From NCBI GenBank assembly GCA_002372325.1, contig DFFT01000113.1, positions 1-15,176 on the forward strand: DNA of 15,176 bases, read 5' to 3'. How positions within the stretch are numbered: the stretch's first letter is position 1; each line of letters opens with the position of its first letter. This document shows, piece by piece, positions 1-5,165 of this stretch. Below the pieces are notes generated by a model, which searched no databases, had not been told where the DNA came from, and saw only the letters and a list, made by a program, of their open reading frames with translations. The translations under genes and the position numbers were made by a program. The stretch comes from Succinivibrionaceae bacterium UBA3769 (GTDB lineage: Bacteria; Pseudomonadota; Gammaproteobacteria; Enterobacterales; Succinivibrionaceae).

Positions 1-85
1 ACGACAGCAGAAAGACGGAAGCTTTCGAGGGACCTTTGGCATATCGTGCGGCGTTCAATGCCCCGTTCTTGCCATGCATGTGTTA

Positions 86-116
86 TTGCCTGTTATGAAA
101 GGCGGCTAACAGGCAA
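86..116. repeat. Perfect 10-bp inverted repeat overlapping the ATPase stop codon
   Basis: The arms TTGCCTGTTA (86-95) and TAACAGGCAA (107-116) are exactly complementary around an 11-base loop. The ATPase stop codon (106-108) lies at the loop/arm junction and the last codons lie within one arm. On the minus strand a hairpin would form right at the end of the reading frame, but the bases after it (TAACACATG) are not a U-tract. It is therefore an incomplete terminator at best; an mRNA 3'-end stabiliser or a protein-binding palindrome are alternatives. In bases 1-85 I see no supportable gene. Confidence 0.5.
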
Positions 117-1539
117 ACAAATCATCAAGAGTGATCACATTTGAAAATATCCCGCTGTATTCGTTACGCGCCAATCCGTAAGTCGTGATAAGCGTATGAC
201 GAATCACTTTTCTGGGAGAAATCTTCGCTGCCAAAATCATCTGTCTGTTTGATAAAACCTGATAGTATCCTTTGTCGACAGAAAACAGTCCTCCATGATA
301 TTTGATTTCGCACATATTCACCACCCGATCAGCTCTGTCCAGAAGCAGATCAATTTGCGTGCTGCCTGATTCGTCATCCGATCCGATCCACGCAGACTGA
401 CTGGTTTGAACGCCGTATATATCCAGTGCCTTTTTGATCTGATCTATATGCTGAAAACAGACATTCTCAAAAGCCAAGCCTCTCCAGGAAACGATCCTCG
501 ATGCATTCTGGTTATTTGTCCAATAGTGTTCATCGGGTTTATGCGGTTCTTCCATAAAATGAATCCAGAACAGACAAAACGGATCCGTGAGCATATAACG
601 AGCTTCGCTCTTTTTTCTTCCAAATGGAACATACCTAATCACAAAGTCACTTTCAACGAGGGACTTTAAGGAATTCGACAATGCTCCTCCGGACGAAAAG
701 CCAAGCTTACCGGCAATTTCATTTCGGGTATATCCGCTGCGGCGGGTAGCCAGAAACCTGACAATTGCCTTTATCGCAGTCGGATTATTGAAAATGGATG
801 TAAAAAGACGATCATATTCTTCCTTCAGCAGTGCTTTTCGGGAAAACAGAATCCGATCTATATTCTGCGGCAGGCTGAGACCGGGAGCAAAATAATCCAG
901 ATAATACGGAATCCCGCCCAGAATCATGTATCCCTGAGCAATGTCATAACGGGACAGACGAACCTGATTTTCGGCAAAAAACTGTTCGCATTCCTTCAGA
1001 TTAAAAGGAGTAAGCCGTATTTGGCATGTTAGCCTGTTATAAAGACCGCCATGGTTATTTATCAGCTGATCTACCATCCAGGAGCTGGCGCTGCCGCACA
1101 CAATAAGCATCAAGTTATCCCGATGGCACCCCCAGTTGTTCCAGAAGCTTTCCAGCGCGGAAACAAAATGGGATCTGGGAGTATCAAGCCAGGGAAGCTC
1201 ATCCAGAAAGACCACCTGCCGACTGCCGTCATCAATTTTCTCAAGCCATGTTTCCAGCATGAAAAACGCTTCCATCCAGCTTGCCGGACAGTGTTCCGTC
1301 TTTATGCCGTAACGCTGCATGGTAAAATGGAACTGCTTTAACTGCCGGGCCAGCTCTCCGGTTTTTGCATCATCAGCAGGGGAAAGACCGGCGTGGCGAA
1401 AAGTAATTTTCCCTTCAAAAGTTTTGTCTATCAGAAAAGTCTTCCCCACACGGCGTCGTCCGTAAACAGCTATAAACTCCGCCTTCTTTCTCTGATATCT
1501 GCGAAGTAGCTCTTGTTTTTCCCATTCTCTTCCGATCAT
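106..1539 (-). CDS. AAA+ ATPase (ATPase_2/DUF234 type) with winged helix and PD-(D/E)xK nuclease-like C-terminus
   Basis: This 477-residue protein has the layout of the DEXX-box 'archaeal-type' ATPases (ATPase_2 plus DUF234), a large family without a settled function. Visible landmarks are a Walker A motif GRRRVGKT at residues 27-34, a Walker B motif VVFLDELPW at 109-117, a sensor-like strand LMLIVCGSASSW at 143-154, and GLYNRL near 165-170 as a possible arginine finger. A winged-helix-like stretch lies at about 255-305. The C-terminal region carries GLAFENV (E358), QIDLLL (D397) and CEIKY (E411, K413), matching a PD-(D/E)xK nuclease core. There is no signal peptide, so it should be cytoplasmic. 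The start is supported by AAGGA seven bases upstream. It stands alone in its unit behind a palindrome-rich leader, which could be bound by its own winged helix (inference). The length is normal and the key residues are intact. The family is confident; the cellular role is unknown. Confidence 0.88.
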   Translation of the reverse strand: MIGREWEKQELLRRYQRKKAEFIAVYGRRRVGKTFLIDKTFEGKITFRHAGLSPADDAKTGELARQLKQFHFTMQRYGIKTEHCPASWMEAFFMLETWLEKIDDGSRQVVFLDELPWLDTPRSHFVSALESFWNNWGCHRDNLMLIVCGSASSWMVDQLINNHGGLYNRLTCQIRLTPFNLKECEQFFAENQVRLSRYDIAQGYMILGGIPYYLDYFAPGLSLPQNIDRILFSRKALLKEEYDRLFTSIFNNPTAIKAIVRFLATRRSGYTRNEIAGKLGFSSGGALSNSLKSLVESDFVIRYVPFGRKKSEARYMLTDPFCLFWIHFMEEPHKPDEHYWTNNQNASRIVSWRGLAFENVCFQHIDQIKKALDIYGVQTSQSAWIGSDDESGSTQIDLLLDRADRVVNMCEIKYHGGLFSVDKGYYQVLSNRQMILAAKISPRKVIRHTLITTYGLARNEYSGIFSNVITLDDLFAC

Positions 1540-1558
1540 GATTCCGTCCTTCTTTTTA

Positions 1559-1597
1559 TTTAGCCAATTCAGTCAATTTTGTTTTAAATTGGCTAAA
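1559..1597. repeat. Perfect 11-bp inverted repeat in the ATPase leader
   Basis: TTTAGCCAATT (1559-1569) and AATTGGCTAAA (1587-1597) are perfect reverse complements separated by 17 AT-rich bases. The element sits between the predicted promoter and the ATPase start, so it would be in the first 40 or so bases of the transcript. It could act as an operator or as a 5'-UTR hairpin. The repeat is seen directly; the role is inference. Confidence 0.7.
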
Positions 1598-1602
1598 CAA
1601 GC

Positions 1603-1637
1603 ATAATAAGAGTAATTCGGGAATTGCGTTATGTCAA
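1603..1637 (-). promoter_or_regulatory. Predicted sigma70 promoter of the ATPase gene
   Basis: On the minus strand a consensus -35 box TTGACA (1632-1637) is followed, after 17 bases, by TACTCT (1609-1614), a weak -10 box. A better-looking hexamer, TATTAT (1603-1608), lies at a 23-base spacing. Transcription would start near 1598-1603, directly in front of the inverted repeat at 1559-1597. The -35 box is strong and the choice of -10 box is uncertain. Confidence 0.45.
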
Positions 1638-1716
1638 TCAATATAATGGCCTTTAATCAGGATTTGAATGATGTAAACAATCAGCAAAAGCGAATCAGTT
1701 AGGTCGCTTACTAAAT

Positions 1717-1763
1717 TTTATTCAGCCAAAATCGCAAAAAATAGTCAGAAATGGCTAGATAAA
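1717..1763. repeat. Degenerate second copy of the AGCCA/TGGCT inverted repeat
   Basis: TTTATTCAGCCA (1717-1728) and TGGCTAGATAAA (1752-1763) are inverted with 10 of 12 positions complementary. They share the TTTA..AGCCA core with the perfect repeat at 1559-1597, giving four related half-sites within about 200 bases upstream of the ATPase gene. They may be additional operator half-sites or remains of a duplicated element. Confidence 0.4.
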
Positions 1764-1882
1764 CTTAAATACCTCAGAAAGCGGGAAAAACGAGCAGCTG
1801 AAAGTGCAGGAGCAGACCGTCTCTCCCGGGGCAAACCTGAAGAATGCGGAGGCAGCAAGGCGGTGAAGCGGTGAAATACGAG

Positions 1883-1915
1883 GCTAAAATAAGAGACTCC
1901 AAAAGCAGGTCTCTT
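1883..1915 (-). terminator. Possible backup terminator hairpin
   Basis: AAGAGAC (1891-1897) and GTCTCTT (1909-1915) form a 7-bp stem with an 11-base loop. On the minus strand the stem is followed by ATTTTAG, a modest U-tract. It lies just beyond the stronger terminator at 1925-1955 and could serve as a second stop for the alcohol dehydrogenase transcript. Confidence 0.35.
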
Positions 1916-1924
1916 TAGTTCAGC

Positions 1925-1955
1925 AAAAAAAATCCCGGAACCTTAATCCCGGGAG
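1925..1955 (-). terminator. Intrinsic terminator of the flavin reductase-alcohol dehydrogenase unit
   Basis: On the minus strand TCCCGG and CCGGGA (plus-strand arms 1949-1954 and 1933-1938) make a GC-rich stem around a 10-base loop, followed immediately by eight U residues (plus-strand A's at 1925-1932). It lies about 95 bases beyond the alcohol dehydrogenase stop codon. Confidence 0.8.
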
Positions 1956-2050
1956 ATTTCTCTTCTGAGCCCTGTCGCATTGTTTCCGGCAGGTTCAGGC
2001 TAATTACAATGCTTAATCGTTCGGCTTAATCTTCGCCAGACGGCAATTCC

Positions 2051-3223
2051 TTAAAAAGCCGCCTTCAGAATGCCGATGATGTCATCCCGGTTCAGGGGGC
2101 GGAGAGCGTCCTTGAAGTTGCCGAACCAGTGGGCGATGATATGGTCGGCCATTTCCCCGAAATGCTCGTCGGAGTCAATGCCCGCCTCCCTCAGGGTGCC
2201 CGGAAGTCCGATGCTCTTAAAGAATTCCGCGGTCTTGCGGATGGCCTCCTGGGCATTGTCCATGGGAGCGTTCTTCGGATCCAGGCCGAATACTCTGACG
2301 CCGTACTGGGCGAAGCGGGGCGCGGTTTCCTCGGTGAGCCAGAATCTCATGAGAGGCGGCGTCAGAATGGCGAGACCGGCGCCGTGGGTAATGTCATAGA
2401 AGGCGGACACCTCATGCTCAATGGCGTGGCATACCCACGGGGACGGAGTGCGGCCGATAGCCGGAAGTCCGCAGCAGCCGAAGGAGCTTATCATCATAAG
2501 CTGAGCCCTGGCTTCGTAATCATCAGGATGCTCCAGAGCTTTGGGAGTGCATTCCACAATGGTGCGGAGCATGGCCTCGCAGATGCCGTCGGTAAAGATA
2601 TTGCCGTCCTTCACCAGATAGGACTCAAAGACATGGGACATGATGTCCGCGGAACCGGAGGCGGTCTGCCAGGCGTTTACCGAATAGGTATACTCCGGAT
2701 CCATAAAGGACACCTCCGGGAAAATGTTCCCCAGAAGAGCATTCTTTTCATTAGTTTCCGGATTGGTGATGACGCCGCCGCCGTCGTATTCGGAACCGGT
2801 GGCTGACAAGGTCAGCACGGCAAAAAACGGCACATGTCCCTTGATGAGGCTGGCATCCATTACCAGATCCCAGGGATCACCGTCATATTTGGCGCCGCAG
2901 GCAATGTTTTTAACGCAGTCGATAACGCTGCCGCCGCCGGCTGCGATAATGAAGTCGATATTTTGCTGCTTCACCATCTCCACGCCCTTTCTTACGGACT
3001 CAATGCGGGGGTTGGGCTCGATTCCCGGAAGCTCAAAAACCTCATAATCCTTGAGAAGCTCCTTCAGGGTGTCGTAGAGTCCCAGCCTCTTGATGCTGCC
3101 GCCGCCGTAGGCCAGAAGCACTTTCTTGCCATGCCCCTCAAGATATTTGGGAAGCTCGCTCACCCGGCCCTTGCCGAATACCAGCCGCGTGGGCACGAAA
3201 TAGTCATAGCTGTGCATAGTCAT
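2051..3223 (-). CDS. Iron-containing alcohol dehydrogenase, YqhD/butanol dehydrogenase type
   Basis: This is a group III iron-dependent alcohol dehydrogenase, expected to reduce aldehydes such as butyraldehyde or toxic short-chain aldehydes, probably with NADPH, in the cytoplasm. With the chosen start it has 390 residues, the usual family length. It shows YGGGSIKRLGLYD at about 38-50, GGGSVID at 96-102 for the nucleotide, and metal ligands Asp193, His197, His266 (CHAIEHE) and His280 (DITHGAG), spaced as in E. coli YqhD. The ATG at 3221-3223 is preferred over an upstream ATG at 3278-3280 because the homology begins at HSYDYFVPTRLVFG and GGAG lies 11 bases upstream of it. The 74-base gap to the flavin reductase gene upstream suggests co-transcription, with the terminator at 1925-1955 closing the unit. 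The exact substrate cannot be read from the sequence. Confidence 0.93.
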   Translation of the reverse strand: MTMHSYDYFVPTRLVFGKGRVSELPKYLEGHGKKVLLAYGGGSIKRLGLYDTLKELLKDYEVFELPGIEPNPRIESVRKGVEMVKQQNIDFIIAAGGGSVIDCVKNIACGAKYDGDPWDLVMDASLIKGHVPFFAVLTLSATGSEYDGGGVITNPETNEKNALLGNIFPEVSFMDPEYTYSVNAWQTASGSADIMSHVFESYLVKDGNIFTDGICEAMLRTIVECTPKALEHPDDYEARAQLMMISSFGCCGLPAIGRTPSPWVCHAIEHEVSAFYDITHGAGLAILTPPLMRFWLTEETAPRFAQYGVRVFGLDPKNAPMDNAQEAIRKTAEFFKSIGLPGTLREAGIDSDEHFGEMADHIIAHWFGNFKDALRPLNRDDIIGILKAAF

Positions 3224-3297
3224 ATTTCGGTGTTCTCCGTAAATAAATGAAAGAAATCCCTGTTTTCCCGGAGTTGTCAAACTTCCCGGGCGGGAAA

Positions 3298-3807
3298 TTA
3301 TTTTTGAATGATATCCGTAACCTCGCCCATAAAGATATGGTGCGGAGAAACCCCGCTGTAGAACTTTTCCCGTACCTCCGGGGCGATGGCGTCAAGATCA
3401 AACGGCCCTGTATAAAGCTTCCGGCAGATCAGGGTGAGATCCGCCTCCTCATAGACAATGCCATGAGAGCTTTCCCGGACATGGAGTCCGGTTTCCGCCA
3501 GCTTGTCGGTGTCCCGGCCGGATTTTCTGCCGAAGACCTGATGAATCTTCTTAAGCTCCTCCGGGAAGAAGGAGATGGTAAAGGCGGAGGACTTTTGCAG
3601 AAACTCAAAGGTATAGCGATCCGGCCGCACATAAACGGTGGCCACGGGCTTCCCCCGGGGCGGGAGTCCCCAGATGGTGCCCAGAGAGCCCCAGCTTATG
3701 GTCATGCCGTTAAAGCTGTCTCCGGATCCCGCGGTAAGGACGGCCCAGCGGTCATCGAAAAGGCTGAAGATGTCGGTGTTAAATTTTTTGATTTCGGAGA
3801 GATCCAT
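3298..3807 (-). CDS. Flavin reductase family protein (FMN-binding split barrel, flavoredoxin-like)
   Basis: The 169-residue protein matches the flavin reductase-like family, FMN-binding split-barrel proteins that reduce or carry flavin in the cytoplasm. The N-terminal half has the typical order: a WAVLTAG strand near 22-28, then NGMTISWGSLGTIWG at about 33-47, where FMN is expected to bind, then PVATVYVRPDRYTFEFL and FTISFFPEE. The length is normal for stand-alone members. An AGGA sequence eight bases before the ATG supports the start. It is the first gene of a likely two-gene unit with the alcohol dehydrogenase, which suggests a redox or aldehyde-stress role (inference). The leader contains an 11-bp imperfect palindrome that may be regulatory. 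No partner monooxygenase is present in the window, so the electron acceptor is unknown. Confidence 0.85.
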   Translation of the reverse strand: MDLSEIKKFNTDIFSLFDDRWAVLTAGSGDSFNGMTISWGSLGTIWGLPPRGKPVATVYVRPDRYTFEFLQKSSAFTISFFPEELKKIHQVFGRKSGRDTDKLAETGLHVRESSHGIVYEEADLTLICRKLYTGPFDLDAIAPEVREKFYSGVSPHHIFMGEVTDIIQK

Positions 3808-4145
3808 AGGTGATTTCCTGTCCGGCGCTTACGATTGGCACGACTTCATCACGATCTGGTCACATCCAGATCATGACGGCCTTCGCTGATTGTAAAAGGC
3901 AACTCCCCGCTTCGGCATTATTATCATGAAATCAATTATCAAATTTGAGAGATAGCGGGAATTTTAGCGGCCCCGAGGCAAAACTCAGGGTGAAAAGATA
4001 GGCGAGGGCAAGGCTCCGGAGGACGCCCTCTCAGGAGGCTCTGCGGGATTATGATGCGGGCTTTTGCCGCTTCCGGATGCTGGCGAGGAATGCGGCGCCG
4101 GATCGATCTCAAATCATGCCCGTCTTCAATCATGTCAGGAACATG
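3808..4145. other. Intergenic region upstream of the flavin reductase gene
   Basis: No gene is supportable here; a 64-codon open frame at 3939-4133 lacks a ribosome site. An AT-rich patch at about 3918-3950 contains two TGATAAT-like sequences on the minus strand and is the likeliest promoter region for the flavin reductase gene, but I could not pair it with a good -35 box. A GAGGGC/GCCCTC inverted repeat lies near 4003-4030 with no evident role. Confidence 0.35.
3849..3876 (-). repeat. Inverted repeat/hairpin in the flavin reductase leader
   Basis: TCACGATCTGG (3849-3859) and CCAGATCATGA (3866-3876) are complementary at 10 of 11 positions. In minus-strand RNA the odd position becomes a G-U wobble, so the stem is continuous around a 6-base loop. 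It ends about 40 bases before the start codon. It may be an operator for a dimeric regulator or an mRNA leader hairpin. Confidence 0.5.
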
Positions 4146-4172
4146 AAAAAAGGGAGGCCGCCCTCCCTTTTC
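4146..4172 (-). terminator. Intrinsic terminator of lemA
   Basis: On the minus strand AAAAGGGAGG pairs with CCTCCCTTTT around a 3-base loop and runs into six U residues (plus-strand A's at 4146-4151). It lies about 80 bases after the lemA stop codon. The stem is near-symmetric, but the U-tract and gene position fit lemA. Confidence 0.8.
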
Positions 4173-4186
4173 ATATCAGCTTTTGC

Positions 4187-4230
4187 AGCTTTCATGTCAG
4201 CTCAGCATGGCTTCATGCGAGCTCCTCATG
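4187..4230. repeat. Imperfect 21-base tandem repeat in the lemA 3' region
   Basis: Four CATG-ending units (AGCTTTCATG, AGCTCAGCATG, GGCTTCATG, AGCTCCTCATG) lie between the lemA stop and its terminator. The CATG boxes alternate at 13 and 8 bases, so the pattern repeats at 21 bases, with 16 of 23 positions matching between the two halves. No function is evident. Confidence 0.35.
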
Positions 4231-4252
4231 CCGCTTTTTCCAGAGATCCGCC

Positions 4253-4816
4253 CTAGAGATCTACCTTGGGCACGGCCTTCTTCTTTTCATCGACCTTGAA
4301 GAACTCCGCAGCCTCATAGCCGAACTGTCTGGCAAAAAGGGATCCCGGGAAGCCCTTAACGCAGATGTTGTAGCTCTTCACCTTGGCATTGTACTGATCC
4401 CGGGCATAGGAAATGCGATTTTCCGTGCCTGCGAGCTCATCCATAAGGCCGATGTAAACCTTGTCCGATTTGAGCTCGGGATAGCTTTCGGAAATGGCCA
4501 GAAGCCGGCCCAGAGCTCCGCTCAGGGCTTCGTTGGCCTGGGCCTTTTCCTGAATGCTGCCGGCGCTCATAAGAGCCTTTCTCGCTTCGGCAACCTCCTT
4601 GAACACGCCGCTTTCATGGGCGGCATACCCCTTCACGGTATTCACCAGATTGGGGATGAGATCCGCTCTTCTTTCCAGAGAGGAGTCAATGTTGCCCATA
4701 GACTCCTCCACACCGGTGCTGAGCTCAACCATGGTGTTATACTGTGAAACCCCGTAGCCGATAACCCCGAATAAGAGGGCAAACATCACGGCGAGCGCTG
4801 CTAAAAATTTTCCCAT
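4253..4816 (-). CDS. lemA: LemA family membrane-anchored protein
   Basis: The 187-residue product is a full-length LemA family protein. A short N-terminal hydrophobic helix (about residues 3-22, FLAALAVMFALLFGVIGYG) anchors it, with the helical-bundle domain probably outside the membrane. Family hallmarks follow: the VEESMGNIDSSLERRADLIPNL region at about 36-57 (the N-x-D-x-x-L-x-R-R-x-D-L-I-P-N-L pattern), VKGYAAHE at 62-69, then LSGALGRLLAISESYPELKSD and the ENRISYARDQYNAKVKSYN helix. The start is supported by AGGAG ten bases upstream and by a good promoter at 4854-4882. LemA is often encoded beside a TPM-domain protein or an M48 (HtpX-like) peptidase; neither is present, so this copy is monocistronic with its own terminator. 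The biochemical function of LemA is not established. Confidence 0.93.
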   Translation of the reverse strand: MGKFLAALAVMFALLFGVIGYGVSQYNTMVELSTGVEESMGNIDSSLERRADLIPNLVNTVKGYAAHESGVFKEVAEARKALMSAGSIQEKAQANEALSGALGRLLAISESYPELKSDKVYIGLMDELAGTENRISYARDQYNAKVKSYNICVKGFPGSLFARQFGYEAAEFFKVDEKKKAVPKVDL

Positions 4817-4853
4817 GTGTCCGATTCTCCTGAATTAAATGAACTGACAGGGT

Positions 4854-4882
4854 ATTTTAGGAGCAAAAGGACATTCTGTCAT
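4854..4882 (-). promoter_or_regulatory. Predicted sigma70 promoter of lemA
   Basis: On the minus strand ATGACA (4877-4882, five of six matches to TTGACA) is followed, after exactly 17 bases, by TAAAAT (4854-4859, five of six matches to TATAAT). The start point would be near 4847, leaving a leader of about 30 bases with the AGGAG site. A small GGACA/TGTC inverted repeat overlaps the -35 side and might be an operator. Confidence 0.65.
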
Positions 4883-5032
4883 TTTTTTGCGAGAGCAGAC
4901 GCATTTCCGGTTTTCCGGAAAACCCGCAGGCAAAGCAGACGGCCGGGCGGCCATATCCGGCGGCCGCGCAGGAAGGCAATGGTCGCATCGCTAATTTTCT
5001 GCATCCGGAACAAACAGGGAAATCGGAAGTTA

Positions 5033-5041
5033 TGCTATAAT
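5033..5041 (+). promoter_or_regulatory. Extended -10 promoter of the diguanylate cyclase gene
   Basis: TGCTATAAT provides a perfect TATAAT (5036-5041) with the extended TG dinucleotide. I see no good -35 box 16-18 bases upstream, which extended -10 promoters can tolerate. The transcript would begin near 5048, giving an unusually long leader of roughly 118 bases. Confidence 0.55.
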
Positions 5042-5165
5042 AAAACGGGATCGTCAGATTTATTTTTTTAACGGCGGCAAAGCTGGTCTTGTTCTCGCGG
5101 ATCTTCGCCGGAATCCGGGACAGGCATGAACGAACGGACTGCAATAGAAACAAAGGATAGCTGAT

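Larger units (their letters stand above)
1540..2050. other. Intergenic region between alcohol dehydrogenase and ATPase genes
   Basis: About 510 bases hold no convincing gene. The half next to the ATPase (1540-1780) is AT-rich and carries its promoter and the TTTAGCCA-type repeats. The part at 1780-1880 is more GC-rich and, read on the plus strand from after the stop at 1756-1758 to a stop at 1864-1866, encodes 35 residues of plausible protein-like composition without a start codon. That may be a gene remnant. Two hairpins (1891-1915 and 1925-1955) follow, both placed to stop transcripts from the alcohol dehydrogenase. Confidence 0.5.
4817..5165. other. Divergent intergenic region between lemA and the diguanylate cyclase
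   Basis: About 350 bases contain the lemA promoter, a GC-rich tract with repeated CGGCCG boxes (4940-4945 and 4961-4966) that could fold into a hairpin, and an extended -10 promoter for the cyclase at 5033-5041. The predicted cyclase leader of about 118 bases holds a T-rich run near 5058-5070 and a weak CGGCG/CGCCG pairing (5072-5076 with 5106-5110). I recognised no conserved riboswitch core. No gene is supportable. Confidence 0.45.

Noticed and set aside
2129..2806. 225-codon plus-strand frame
   Set aside because: It is a shadow of the alcohol dehydrogenase, which has all its metal ligands and cofactor motifs on the other strand.
3224..3297. TTGACA-like sequence between the flavin reductase and alcohol dehydrogenase genes as a promoter
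   Set aside because: The -35 box is good on the minus strand, but the hexamer 17 bases downstream (ATTTCT) is a poor -10 box. Co-transcription is the simpler reading.
3939..4133. 64-codon minus-strand frame between lemA and the flavin reductase gene
   Set aside because: It has no ribosome site, an arginine/proline-rich composition typical of chance frames in GC-rich DNA, and no recognisable feature.
4064..4747. 227-codon plus-strand frame
   Set aside because: It crosses the lemA terminator and is antisense to lemA, whose family motifs are unmistakable.
5042..5165. Cyclic di-GMP riboswitch in the cyclase leader
   Set aside because: I could not find the conserved GEMM core motifs; the pairing there is short and weak.
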